A stretch of 64,000 nucleotides of DNA from Sheuella amnicola (GCF_010499255.1 NZ_JAAGRN010000002.1:408870-472869), one strand, 5' to 3'. Positions 30,211 to 38,936 are shown, counted from the first letter of the stretch. Program-made: numbers and translations. The notes: generated by a model not told the origin, from the sequence alone.

Positions 30211-30499
30211 AGCCCAGCAAGCCGTCGCCAAGCGGTCGGTCGAAGTCACGATCAACGGCAAAGCCGTTCAATGTCGCGAGGGCGATAGCGTTGCGGCAGC
30301 GTTGATCGCTGCAGGATTTTCCGATTGTCGGGACACGGCTGTCAAAGAAGTGCCTCGTGGCCCCTTTTGCATGATGGGTGTTTGTTACGACTGCCTAGTG
30401 ATGATCGACGATCGGCCTAATCAGCAAGGATGCATGACTCCGGTGCGCGCAGGCATGAAAATCGAACGCCAGCATGGTGCGCGGGAGGTGCAGTCATGA
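30191..30499 (+). CDS. Small [2Fe-2S]-binding protein, HcnA/opine-oxidase gamma type
   Basis: 102-residue ferredoxin-like protein. The 2Fe-2S ligands appear as C-x4-C-x2-C in FCMMGVCYDC plus a later Cys in QQGCMTPV. HcnA, SoxA N-terminal domains and the small subunits of opine and proline dehydrogenases have this form. CGGAGG lies just before the ATG at 30191, which is inside the 3' end of the previous gene. The next gene starts at 30496, overlapping by 4 bp. It should pass electrons between the DAO subunit and the HcnB-like subunit. Confidence 0.88.
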   Translation: MFNRLPEAQQAVAKRSVEVTINGKAVQCREGDSVAAALIAAGFSDCRDTAVKEVPRGPFCMMGVCYDCLVMIDDRPNQQGCMTPVRAGMKIERQHGAREVQS

Positions 30500-31944
30500 T
30501 TCAGGTTAAACAATGCGAACTGCTTGTGGTTGGTGCAGGCCCTGCGGGCTTGGCCGCGGCAACTACGGCGGCATCACTGGGAATTCAAACCATTCTGCTT
30601 GACGAGCAGGCCGCACCCGGAGGCCAGATCTATCGGGCCATTACAACGACTCCTGTACAAAACCGGACGATCCTTGGTCAGGATTATTGGCATGGAGAAT
30701 CACTCATTGAGCCGTTCAAAAAATCCGGCGCGCAGTACGAGCCCGGTGCAACCGTTTGGGCGGTAGCTGAAAAAACCGCACCGCATCCGGAGCAAGGTTT
30801 CGAAGTCGCCTATTCAGTGGCCGGTGAAGCGCGCATGCTGCACGCCAAGCATGTCCTGCTTGCTACAGGCGCGCAAGAGCGCCCTTTTCCGATTCCCGGC
30901 TGGACGTTGCCCGGAGTCATGACCGCAGGCGCTGCCCAGATTTTGCTCAAGACCTCAGGCCTAGTTGGCGGACAGCGTACCGTGCTCGCCGGAAGCGGTC
31001 CCTTGCTTTATCTGGTCGCCTGGCAATATCTGAATGCGGGTATTGTTGTCGACGCCATTCTGGACACCACGCCTTCGGGACGACTGGCTAAGGCCTTGCC
31101 TCACGCCTGGGGTTTTTTGCGATCGCCGTATTTGGCCAAAGGCTTGAAACTTTTGCGAGAGGTTAAAGCCAAGGTTCGAATCGTCAAGGATGTGACCGCC
31201 CTGGAGGCTCTGGGCGAGGGCAATCTTTCCCAGGTCCGCTACACCGCTGCAGGCAAAACCGAAACCATTGCTTGTGATCAATTACTGTTGCATCAAGGCG
31301 TGATTCCAAACATCAATCTCGCACAAGCCATCGGTGTCGATTTGCACTGGAACGACCTGATGCATTGTTGGGAACCGAAGGTGGATGATTGGGGCAACAC
31401 CAGCGTGTCTCGTGTCGGTATTGCCGGTGATGGCGGCGGGATTGCAGGTGCATTGGCCGCCGAACATCGTGGCCGTATCGCTGCATTTGAAGCAGCCATG
31501 CAGTTGCAAAAAATCACGCAAGCCCAGCGCGATCAGAAAAGTGTGGATGCGCGTGCACAATTGGCCCGTGCGGTCCGTGGCCGTGAATTTTTCGATACCC
31601 TTTACCAGGCACCGGATCAGTTCCGCCTGCCGGTGGGTGACACGATCGTATGTCGTTGCGAAGAGGTCACCGCGAAGCAGATTCGCGATACCGTCAAGCT
31701 AGGATGTCCGGGTCCCAACCAGATGAAGTCGTTCTTGCGTTGCGGGATGGGGCCTTGTCAGGGACGCTTTTGCAGCGTGACTGTCACCGAGATGATTGCG
31801 CAAGAACGAGGTGTTTCACCCACCGAGGTTGGTCATTACCGGTTACGTTTCCCGACCAAACCGCTCACGCTTGGCGAACTCGCTGCTTTGCCGCAAACGG
31901 ATGATTCACGCAAAGCCGTGATCAGAATGAAAAAACCCGTATGA
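30496..31944 (+). CDS. FAD/NAD(P)-dependent oxidoreductase, HcnB/opine-oxidase subunit A-like
   Basis: 482-residue flavoprotein. The first Rossmann motif is LLVVGAGPAGLAAATT (residues 9-24), the second dinucleotide fold begins VLAGSGPLLYLVAW, and a C-terminal BFD-like [2Fe-2S] module follows with Cys in IVCRCEEV and LRCGMGPCQGRFC. This layout is that of HcnB and the alpha subunits of octopine/nopaline oxidase and heteromeric L-proline or D-hydroxyproline dehydrogenases. The start at 30496 (GGAGG upstream) overlaps the ferredoxin stop; the end overlaps the next DAO gene. It probably carries electrons onward to the respiratory chain. Confidence 0.88.
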   Translation: MIQVKQCELLVVGAGPAGLAAATTAASLGIQTILLDEQAAPGGQIYRAITTTPVQNRTILGQDYWHGESLIEPFKKSGAQYEPGATVWAVAEKTAPHPEQGFEVAYSVAGEARMLHAKHVLLATGAQERPFPIPGWTLPGVMTAGAAQILLKTSGLVGGQRTVLAGSGPLLYLVAWQYLNAGIVVDAILDTTPSGRLAKALPHAWGFLRSPYLAKGLKLLREVKAKVRIVKDVTALEALGEGNLSQVRYTAAGKTETIACDQLLLHQGVIPNINLAQAIGVDLHWNDLMHCWEPKVDDWGNTSVSRVGIAGDGGGIAGALAAEHRGRIAAFEAAMQLQKITQAQRDQKSVDARAQLARAVRGREFFDTLYQAPDQFRLPVGDTIVCRCEEVTAKQIRDTVKLGCPGPNQMKSFLRCGMGPCQGRFCSVTVTEMIAQERGVSPTEVGHYRLRFPTKPLTLGELAALPQTDDSRKAVIRMKKPV

Positions 31945-33095
31945 GCGATCATTCGGCGCCCGTCATCATCATTGGCGGCGGACTGCATGGCAGTTCGACC
32001 GCTTTGCATCTGGCTCGCGCCGGTGTTGCCGCACTGGTGCTGGAGAAAAACTACATCGGCCGGCATGCATCCGGAGTCAATGCGGGTGGTGTGCGCACAT
32101 TAAGCCGCCATATCGCCGAGGTGCCGTTATCGCTAGCCTCGCGCGAGATCTGGTTGCGAATTCGCGATTGGGTTGATGATGATTGTGGTTTCGATCAGAA
32201 CGGCCAGATGCGTGTCGCCGAAAACGAAACTGACGTCAATACATTGCGCACGCGTCTTAAACTGATGCACGATCATGGCTATACGCATGAAGAGTGGATC
32301 GAAGCCGATGAGATTCGCAGCATCGTTCCTGCGATTACTCCAACGATCCGGGGCGGATTAATTGTTCGGGGTGATGGTTCGGCCGATCCCTATCAGACAA
32401 CGCGAGCATTCAGATTAAAAGCGCAAAGTCTGGGTGCGCGCGTGATCGAAGGCATCCGGGTCGAATCGATCGCTCGTCATGGTAATGACTGGCGCGTCAC
32501 CACCAATCAGGGTGTATTCACTTCGCCTGTTCTGGTCAATTGCGCGGGGGCCTGGGCGGATCGCATTGCCGCGCAGATGGGCGAACCTGTTCCGTTGACA
32601 CCCGTAGGCCCCATGATGCTGGTGACCACACGTATGCCGCATTTTCTGGATCCGGTCGTGCTGGGGACGGGGCGTCCGTTGTCTTTCAAGCAGCGCGCCA
32701 ATGGCACGGTATTGATCGGTGGTGGCCGACCCGCCTGGGTGGACCGCGATCGCGAATGGACCGAACTGGATTTTCATCAGATTGCCGAAGGTGCGCGCAC
32801 GGTGTGCGATTTGTTTCCGCATATGAAGGATGCGATCGTGAATCGGGGCTGGGCGGGGATAGAAGCCAGCATGCCAGATGCAATACCGGTTATTGGCCCA
32901 AGCAGTACGCAAAGCAATCTTTATCACGCGTTCGGATTTTCAGCCCACGGATTCCAGCTTGGGCCGATTGTCGGCAAGATCACGTCCGATCTGATCACGA
33001 CAGGCCGGACCGATTTACCCATTGAACCGTTTTCGATTACCCGATTTAGCAACAGGTCGAATCAATCCAGCCTCACTCAAGGAGAAGCAATATGA
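31941..33095 (+). CDS. Second DAO-family FAD-dependent oxidoreductase (HcnC/SoxB-like)
   Basis: 384-residue flavoprotein. VIIIGGGLHGSSTALHLARAG near residues 8-28 binds FAD, followed by RHASGVNAGGVRTLSRH, and a C-terminal GFSAHGFQLGPIVGKI motif typical of HcnC, SoxB and opine-oxidase B subunits. Overlaps its neighbours by 4 bp on both sides. Together with the two preceding genes it makes the classical A/B/small-subunit trio; the DAO gene at 29026 is then an extra oxidase. Expected reaction: dehydrogenation of a secondary or primary amine to an imine. Substrate not identifiable from sequence. Confidence 0.88.
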   Translation: MSDHSAPVIIIGGGLHGSSTALHLARAGVAALVLEKNYIGRHASGVNAGGVRTLSRHIAEVPLSLASREIWLRIRDWVDDDCGFDQNGQMRVAENETDVNTLRTRLKLMHDHGYTHEEWIEADEIRSIVPAITPTIRGGLIVRGDGSADPYQTTRAFRLKAQSLGARVIEGIRVESIARHGNDWRVTTNQGVFTSPVLVNCAGAWADRIAAQMGEPVPLTPVGPMMLVTTRMPHFLDPVVLGTGRPLSFKQRANGTVLIGGGRPAWVDRDREWTELDFHQIAEGARTVCDLFPHMKDAIVNRGWAGIEASMPDAIPVIGPSSTQSNLYHAFGFSAHGFQLGPIVGKITSDLITTGRTDLPIEPFSITRFSNRSNQSSLTQGEAI

Positions 33096-33445
33096 GCAAA
33101 ATCATCAGACAAGATTCCAACGCACGATTGAGCAGAATCGTGACCCATGGCGATACCGTTTACGTTGCCGGCGTGACCTCCAATGCCCCGGGCGGGATCG
33201 TTGAGCAAACTCGCGACGTGTTCGCCAAGATCGATGGCTATCTCGCAAGCGCAGGCACGGACAAGCGCCACCTGTTGTCGGTCCAGATTTGGCTCAAGGA
33301 TATCGATGCGGACTTCGCCGGCATGAATAGCGTCTGGGCTGAATGGGCGCCTGCCGATGCCTTGCCCACCCGTGCAACCTGCGAAGCCAAACTCGCTGCT
33401 CCAGAACTACTGGTTGAAGTGATTGTGACAGCGGCTAAGAAATAA
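33092..33445 (+). CDS. RidA-family imine/enamine deaminase
   Basis: 117-residue YjgF/RidA protein. The active-site arginine is kept in the C-terminal motif PTRATCEAKL and the following Glu in LLVEVIVTAA, so it should hydrolyse reactive imines or enamines to ketones and ammonia. It overlaps the DAO gene by 4 bp (ATGA) and ends the operon. Its place after two imine-producing oxidases suggests a dedicated step: quenching the imine made by those enzymes. Confidence 0.92.
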   Translation: MSKIIRQDSNARLSRIVTHGDTVYVAGVTSNAPGGIVEQTRDVFAKIDGYLASAGTDKRHLLSVQIWLKDIDADFAGMNSVWAEWAPADALPTRATCEAKLAAPELLVEVIVTAAKK

Positions 33446-33461
33446 TTCGAACGTACTGACC

Positions 33462-34079
33462 TCAGGCAGTCCTGGTCGCAACCAGGTCAACCAAAGCCGA
33501 CATACCCTGATGACGCGGTCCTTCGTTAATGGCTGCGTCATACTCTTCGATCAATTCGATTTGCATAGACCCGAAAGCCTCGCGCAACATCGGGACGGTA
33601 TATAAGTTGTCCGGATCGCTTGGACCTCCAGTCTTGAATTCCAGCTGTTTCAGACCATAGCCTTCAAGAATCAGCACGCCCCCCGGCTTGGTAGCTTCAC
33701 GCATGCCGGCAAAAATTACATTGCGCATTTTGGGGTTGGCAAACTGAAAGAAAATTCCAACCACCGCGTCGTACTGTCTGGCGGACCAGTCAAACTCCAT
33801 AATGTCTTGCGTGATCACGTGCATGTTTACACCACGCTCGGCAGCAAGCTTGCGTGCTTTTTCAGATGCGGCCGGGGCCGCGTCGACGGACCAGACCTCG
33901 CAGCCCTGCTCTGCCATCCAGACACCGTTACGCCCCTCGCCATCGCTGACGGCTAGTACCGTCATGCCCGGCTTGAAGCGCCCCTTCTGTCGTTCAAGAA
34001 ATGCATTTGGCGCCTTGCCAAACAGATAATCGTCCGTTTCGGAAAAGCGTTCATTCCAGTGCGCGATTGAAGGTTTCAT
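33462..34079 (-). CDS. Class I SAM-dependent methyltransferase
   Basis: 205-residue methyltransferase with the N-terminal WNERFSETDDYLFGKAPNAFL block found in TehB/thiol methyltransferase-like proteins. The SAM-binding motif is LAVSDGEGRNGVWMAEQGCEVWSVDAA, and DIMEFDW and VLILEGYG follow. The ATG at 34079 starts the conserved block; an upstream in-frame TTG at 34094 would add five residues. Substrate unknown; relatives are linked to tellurite or thiol methylation. Convergent with the ridA gene, 16 bp apart, and divergent from the flavoprotein at 34136. Confidence 0.82.
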   Translation of the reverse strand: MKPSIAHWNERFSETDDYLFGKAPNAFLERQKGRFKPGMTVLAVSDGEGRNGVWMAEQGCEVWSVDAAPAASEKARKLAAERGVNMHVITQDIMEFDWSARQYDAVVGIFFQFANPKMRNVIFAGMREATKPGGVLILEGYGLKQLEFKTGGPSDPDNLYTVPMLREAFGSMQIELIEEYDAAINEGPRHQGMSALVDLVATRTA

Positions 34080-34135
34080 ATTCGTGGTTCTCAAAGGGTG
34101 TGTTTCAATACCATCATAGATTAGCTGATCTTTAG

Positions 34136-35398
34136 ATGATGTTTGCTGACCAAAATCAAGGAATCCCAGTGCCGACAGTTGCTGTCATTGGAGCCGGCCC
34201 GGCGGGGTTGATGGCTGCCGGAGTTCTTGCCGGGCATGGCGTGATGGTTGATGTCTATGAAGCCAAGCCTTCAGCCGGACGCAAGTTTTTGATGGCCGGT
34301 CGCGGCGGATTGAATATCACACATTCCGAGCCTTCAGAAAGATTTCACGCCCGGTATCGCGCTCGCACGAATGAGATGGCGGCCATGCTTGAAACATTCG
34401 ACGCAAACGCATTGCGCAATTGGGTGCATGGCTTGGGTATCGATACCTTTGTCGGCACTTCGGGTCGCGTGTTTCCCCAGGAAATGAAAGCAGCGCCGTT
34501 GTTGCGCGCCTGGCTGCATCGTTTGCGTCAGCAGGGCGTTCGGTTTCACATGCGCCATCGCTGGTTAGGCTGGAATGAAGCTGGCTATTTACGGTTTACC
34601 AACCCAGAGGGAGAAATCACCGTTGAACCAGATGCTGTTCTGTTGGCCCTTGGCGGCGGCAGTTGGGCCAGCCTGGGGTCCGATGGTGCCTGGTGGTCTT
34701 TGCTAAACGACAAGGCAATCGGACTAGCCCCTTTTTTGCCAAGCAATGGCGGGTTCGAAACAAAGTGGTCAGCGCACTTCATCGAAAAGTTTGCCGGACA
34801 ACCTCTTAAAACTGTTACGTTTCAGGTTGATTCTTCCACGCCGTTGCGTGGCGAGTGCATGTTGACAGAGCATGGCCTTGAAGGTGGGGCGATATACAGC
34901 CTGTCTGCTGATTTGCGCGCGCAGATTCTTCGGGATGGCCACGCAACGCTCGTGATCGATTTATTGCCCGATCATGATGCACATCGTGTGCTTGCCGAGG
35001 TGTCGCGACCCCGTGGAGCCAAATCATTGTCGTCTCATTTGCGCAGCAGATTAGGGTTGCAGGGCGTTAAAGCCGGATTGTTGCGTGAATGCGTGTCTGC
35101 TGAAATGTTCAATGATCCGGTGCAACTTGCATCTGCAATCAAAGCTTGCCCGATTGTTTTGCATGCTTGCCGACCCATAGACGAGGCTATTAGCACTGCC
35201 GGTGGCGTCAAATTCGAAAGCATGGATGCCAGGTTAATGCTCGAGAAGTTACCCGGAGTGTTTTGTGCCGGTGAAATGCTCGATTGGGAGGCTCCGACAG
35301 GTGGCTATTTACTGAATGGCGCCATGGCCAGCGGCAACACGGCGGCTTTGGGTGTGTTGGACTGGCTCAAGCATCATCCTCCAGCAGAATCAGCTTAG
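34136..35398 (+). CDS. BaiN/HI0933-like NAD(P)/FAD-dependent oxidoreductase
   Basis: 420-residue flavoprotein. The FAD motif VAVIGAGPAGLMAAGVLAGHG lies near residues 13-33, followed by KPSAGRKFLMAGRGGLNITHSE, a hallmark of the HI0933/YhiN/BaiN family. The C-terminal AGGVKFESMDARLML and FCAGEMLDWEAPTGGYLLNGAMASG complete the FAD site. The family's physiological role is poorly defined. Its last 32 bp overlap the end of the convergent iclR gene. Confidence 0.88.
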   Translation: MMFADQNQGIPVPTVAVIGAGPAGLMAAGVLAGHGVMVDVYEAKPSAGRKFLMAGRGGLNITHSEPSERFHARYRARTNEMAAMLETFDANALRNWVHGLGIDTFVGTSGRVFPQEMKAAPLLRAWLHRLRQQGVRFHMRHRWLGWNEAGYLRFTNPEGEITVEPDAVLLALGGGSWASLGSDGAWWSLLNDKAIGLAPFLPSNGGFETKWSAHFIEKFAGQPLKTVTFQVDSSTPLRGECMLTEHGLEGGAIYSLSADLRAQILRDGHATLVIDLLPDHDAHRVLAEVSRPRGAKSLSSHLRSRLGLQGVKAGLLRECVSAEMFNDPVQLASAIKACPIVLHACRPIDEAISTAGGVKFESMDARLMLEKLPGVFCAGEMLDWEAPTGGYLLNGAMASGNTAALGVLDWLKHHPPAESA

Positions 35399-36173
35399 AC
35401 TGAATCTGTTCGACTGCGCTTGATAAGTCGTTGAGCAAGGTCTCAGTGCGACTGCGATCCATGCGCTGCACCACAGTCGACAAGCTGATTGCTGCAATTG
35501 GTTGCCGATGGCTATCGAAAATCGGCATGGCAATCGATCGTACTCCCGGCAGGTCAATCACATCGGTCAGCACAAAGCCTTTGGTTCGCGCGCGCGCAAT
35601 GGTTTTTCTGACATTAGCCTCCGAATAATTCGGATATTTTTCAAGGCTGCGTTCCATATTCACGCTGAGGATACGATTGATCTCGTCGTCGTTCAGAAAG
35701 CTTAATATCGCCATCGCTCCGCTGCCGATATTCAACGGCCTGCGCATTCCGACATCCAGCACAAAAACTTTGATCGGAAACGCACCCTCCGCGCGATCGA
35801 TGCAAACCCCATCAAAGCCGCTTCGCATCGTCAGAAACACCATGTCACCAGTGCGCTGCGCGATCTGTTGCAGATACGAATGGCAGACATCCCTCAGATT
35901 GGTTTTAGGGCTTGCTGCCAAGCCCATTTCATACATGGCATTGCCCAGAAAATATCGTTTGCTCGCCTCATCCTGCCGAACCAGGCCTTCGGATACCAAT
36001 CCTTGCAAAATCCGGTGAGCGGTCGGGCGCTCGATCCCGACTTCTTCGCACAGGTCGATTAACCGCGCACCCACTCGGTTGCGTGCGGAAATGCCCCGCA
36101 GCAAAGCTGCTACCCGCTGCACAACCTGTGTGCCCGATTTACTTGCCGTAGAACTTAAAGTCATGTTTTCCAT
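35367..36173 (-). CDS. IclR-family transcriptional regulator
   Basis: About 268 residues. The winged HTH is at roughly residues 15-75 (VVQRVAALLRGISA, then LIDLCEEVGIERPTAHRILQG and LVRQDEASKRYFLG), followed by the IclR effector domain with VFLTMRSGFDGVCIDR and VDLPGVRSIAMPIFD. Reading frames upstream remain open to 36236; the ATGs at 36173 or 36164 give family-like lengths. It diverges from the msrC-GMC oxidoreductase pair and is the natural candidate to control it, or the flavoprotein gene it overlaps. Confidence 0.85.
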   Translation of the reverse strand: MENMTLSSTASKSGTQVVQRVAALLRGISARNRVGARLIDLCEEVGIERPTAHRILQGLVSEGLVRQDEASKRYFLGNAMYEMGLAASPKTNLRDVCHSYLQQIAQRTGDMVFLTMRSGFDGVCIDRAEGAFPIKVFVLDVGMRRPLNIGSGAMAILSFLNDDEINRILSVNMERSLEKYPNYSEANVRKTIARARTKGFVLTDVIDLPGVRSIAMPIFDSHRQPIAAISLSTVVQRMDRSRTETLLNDLSSAVEQIQSKLILLEDDA

Positions 36174-36259
36174 TATCGACGCGGGACGAATCCGGTGATC
36201 AATGCGTGCGCACCTTGTTAAACTTGGTTTTATCACAAAAGCCCTGAATCACCCGATCC

Positions 36260-36778
36260 ATGTTTATTACCGGTTCACTTGCTTCTTTGCCCAAGCCCGA
36301 ACAATATCGCGACTTGCTTTCCCAGGCGCGCGGCTTATTCGAGGGTGAAAGCAATCCGATTGCTAACGCAGCTAATTTATCTGCCCTGGTGATGCAGTCG
36401 TTGCCCGACTTGAACTGGTCGGGATTTTATTTTTTTGATGGCGAAGAGCTTGTGCTCGGACCTTTTCAGGGCAAGCCGGCCTGTTTACGCATACCGCTGG
36501 ACAAAGGTGTTTGCGGCGCTGCGGCAAGAACGCAAACGATACAGCTAGTGCCTGATGTGCACGCTTTTCCGGGGCACATCGCCTGCGATGCAGCTTCACG
36601 CTCCGAAATTGTCGTGCCCCTGCTGCACCAAGGTCGTCTTTTAGGTGTATGGGATGTCGACAGCCCCGTTGCCGATCGGTTCGATGAAGACGATCGTGCT
36701 GGCATGCAGGCGCTTTGTGCGTTATTTTTAGAAACTATTCATGTTCCGGTTCCTTTGGCCCAATATAAAAAATCATGA
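36260..36778 (+). CDS. msrC: Free methionine-R-sulfoxide reductase (GAF domain)
   Basis: 172-residue GAF protein (YebR type) that reduces free L-methionine-R-sulfoxide with thioredoxin. The three cysteines of the catalytic cycle are C75 (GKPACLRIP), C85 (DKGVCGAAA) and C109 (GHIACDAASRSEIVVPL), spaced as in the E. coli enzyme. WSGFYFFDGEELVLGPFQG is the family's substrate-pocket signature. The stop overlaps the ATG of the GMC oxidoreductase by 4 bp, an unexpected pairing of a repair enzyme with a flavin oxidoreductase. Confidence 0.92.
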   Translation: MFITGSLASLPKPEQYRDLLSQARGLFEGESNPIANAANLSALVMQSLPDLNWSGFYFFDGEELVLGPFQGKPACLRIPLDKGVCGAAARTQTIQLVPDVHAFPGHIACDAASRSEIVVPLLHQGRLLGVWDVDSPVADRFDEDDRAGMQALCALFLETIHVPVPLAQYKKS

Positions 36779-38379
36779 CAACATCAAGCGCAATGGATTT
36801 TGATTACATCGTCGTCGGTGCCGGTACTGCGGGCTGTCTCTTGGCCAATCGTTTATCTGCCAATCCCGCCAATCGTGTTCTGTTGCTCGAGGCCGGTGGC
36901 GAGGATAACTATCACTGGATTCATATCCCGGTCGGCTATCTTTATTGCATCGGCAATCCTCGCACAGACTGGTGCTACAAAACCAAAGCCGATCCCGGCC
37001 TCAATGGCCGCGAGCTCGGTTATCCTCGCGGTCGGGTACTGGGTGGATGTTCATCAATCAACGGCATGATTTACATGCGCGGACAAAGCGCCGACTACGA
37101 CAGTTGGATGGCCGAAGGCAATCCGGGTTGGGGTTGGAACGATGTGTTGCCATTGTTCAAAGGGATGGAAGATCATCATGCCGGCGCAAACGAGTTTCAT
37201 GGCGCAGGAGGAGAGTGGCGTGTCGAGCGTGCTCGCTTATCTTGGGAAATACTGGATTCTTTCCGCGACGCCGCAGAACAAGCCGGTATTGCTCCGGTCA
37301 ATGATTTCAACAAGGGCGATAACGAAGGCAGTGACTATTTCGAAGTGAACCAACGATCAGGCTGGCGCTGGAACGCCTCCAAAGCATTCCTGCGTCCGAT
37401 CAAGCATCGTCGCAATCTAACGGTCATGACAGGCGCACGCACGACGCATCTGGAGTTTTCCGGACGTCGCGTAACAGGCGTTGCTTTCATCAAGGATGGT
37501 CATAAACATATCGCAACCGCCCACAAAGAAGTCGTCATGGCCTGCGGCGCGATCGGATCAGCCCAGATTTTGCAGGCTTCGGGTATCGGAGCGGCAAGCT
37601 TGTTGAATCCTTTGGGGATTCCTGTTGTGCATGATCTTCCGGGTGTTGGACAGAACTTGCAGGATCACCTCCAGTTGCGCATGGTTTATCGGATTGAAGG
37701 CGCCAAAACCCTTAACATGATGGCCAATTCATTGTGGGGCAAGGCCATGATCGGCCTGCAGTACGCATTGACCCGTAGCGGCCCGATGAGCATGGCGCCT
37801 TCGCAGCTTGGTGTCTTTGCCAAGTCCAGTCCCGCTCAGTCGCGCGCTAATGTCGAATACCACGTGCAGCCTTTGTCGCTAGAAAAATTCGGCGAGCCTT
37901 TGCACGATTTCCCTGCATTTACGGCATCGGTGTGTAATTTGCGACCCACCAGTCGGGGGCATGTTCGCATCACCTCGCCCGATACCAATCAGGCACCTGA
38001 AATTTTATGCAACTACCTGTCGACTGCAGAAGACCGTCAGGTAGCGGCCGACAGCATCCGACTCACGCGTCGAATCGTCGGTCAATCGGCGCTAGCCAAA
38101 TACAAGCCCCATGAGATCAAGCCGGGCATGGTCGGCGATACGGATGAGGCGCTTGCAAACGCGGCGGGCAACATTGGTACAACGATCTTTCATCCTGTTG
38201 GTACATGCAAGATGGGGCACGATGACATGTCGGTGGTCGATTCCAGTTTGCGCGTTCATGGCATTGAAGGACTGCGCGTGGCGGATGCGTCCATCATGCC
38301 CACCATCACGTCCGGCAATACCAACTCCCCTACGTTGATGATTGCAGAGAAAGCTGCCCAGATGATTCTGGCGGGTTGA
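36775..38379 (+). CDS. GMC-family FAD oxidoreductase (choline/alcohol dehydrogenase type)
   Basis: 534-residue flavoprotein with FAD motif YIVVGAGTAGCLLANRLSA at the N-terminus, RGRVLGGCSSINGMIYMRG (GMC signature 1), GAIGSAQILQASGIG (signature 2) and the C-terminal active site HPVGTCKMG ... SGNTNSPTLMIAEKAA with its His and Asn. Members oxidise primary alcohols such as choline or short alcohols and polyethylene glycols; which one is not evident. The ATG is embedded in the msrC stop. There is no betB or choline transporter nearby, so betA is not a safe name. Confidence 0.9.
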   Translation: MTTSSAMDFDYIVVGAGTAGCLLANRLSANPANRVLLLEAGGEDNYHWIHIPVGYLYCIGNPRTDWCYKTKADPGLNGRELGYPRGRVLGGCSSINGMIYMRGQSADYDSWMAEGNPGWGWNDVLPLFKGMEDHHAGANEFHGAGGEWRVERARLSWEILDSFRDAAEQAGIAPVNDFNKGDNEGSDYFEVNQRSGWRWNASKAFLRPIKHRRNLTVMTGARTTHLEFSGRRVTGVAFIKDGHKHIATAHKEVVMACGAIGSAQILQASGIGAASLLNPLGIPVVHDLPGVGQNLQDHLQLRMVYRIEGAKTLNMMANSLWGKAMIGLQYALTRSGPMSMAPSQLGVFAKSSPAQSRANVEYHVQPLSLEKFGEPLHDFPAFTASVCNLRPTSRGHVRITSPDTNQAPEILCNYLSTAEDRQVAADSIRLTRRIVGQSALAKYKPHEIKPGMVGDTDEALANAAGNIGTTIFHPVGTCKMGHDDMSVVDSSLRVHGIEGLRVADASIMPTITSGNTNSPTLMIAEKAAQMILAG

Positions 38380-38393
38380 ACTATTGACGCTTG

Positions 38394-38936
38394 CTATGGT
38401 GATTCGATCAAGACCGGCTGAATCAGTTTCCTGATTTCGCAATCCACGCTTGCGCCTTGACGTTCGAGTACGACAAAATCACCGGCCTGCTGCGCAAGTA
38501 ACGGATGATGCCAGGTACCCGGCTTGAAGCTCACCCCGCAAGACCCATCCACCAGAAAAGCTGCGAGAGTGGATTCCTGCGGAGCCGCACCGACGATACC
38601 CTGAGCGTTGACCGAATCATCCCCAAGCGCGACGATCACCACGAAGGGTACGCCCGACAGCGGAATAAATGACTGGCTACCAAGGCAGTGCCGTTCCAGT
38701 TCAAATGCGGTGAAGGGTAATGGATTCGCCTTTGCGCGATATAGATTCAGGGCTGGCTTGCCGCCGGATTGTGTCAGGTCGGGTGCGCCTAAGGCGAATT
38801 TCTCAGTGGTGCCGGCATTGATCATGGTGCCGGCTCCGGCTTTAATGCCATGGGGTCCACTGAAGGATCCGCCCAGCACATGGCCATAGGGTGCAAATGC
38901 TTCGGGCGTGAGGTTTTGAAGTGGTAAATGACGCAT
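38394..38936 (-). CDS. allA: Ureidoglycolate lyase family protein
   Basis: About 180-residue cupin-fold protein. The family pattern is LTPEAFAPYGHVL at the N-terminus, ALNLYRA, FELERHCLGSQSFIPLSG, and GVSFKPGTWHHPLLA with metal or substrate-binding His. It splits ureidoglycolate to glyoxylate and urea in allantoin breakdown. No other allantoin gene lies in the window, so it may act with a distant cluster or on a related substrate. The ATG at 38936 is chosen; the frame also opens at a TTG at 38951. Convergent with the GMC gene, 14 bp apart. Confidence 0.85.
   Translation of the reverse strand: MRHLPLQNLTPEAFAPYGHVLGGSFSGPHGIKAGAGTMINAGTTEKFALGAPDLTQSGGKPALNLYRAKANPLPFTAFELERHCLGSQSFIPLSGVPFVVIVALGDDSVNAQGIVGAAPQESTLAAFLVDGSCGVSFKPGTWHHPLLAQQAGDFVVLERQGASVDCEIRKLIQPVLIESP

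Noticed and set aside
30191..33095. Hydrogen cyanide synthase hcnABC
   Set aside because: Subunit types are alike, but the importer, extra DAO gene and RidA point to amine or opine catabolism, and no feature specific to glycine oxidation to cyanide can be read.
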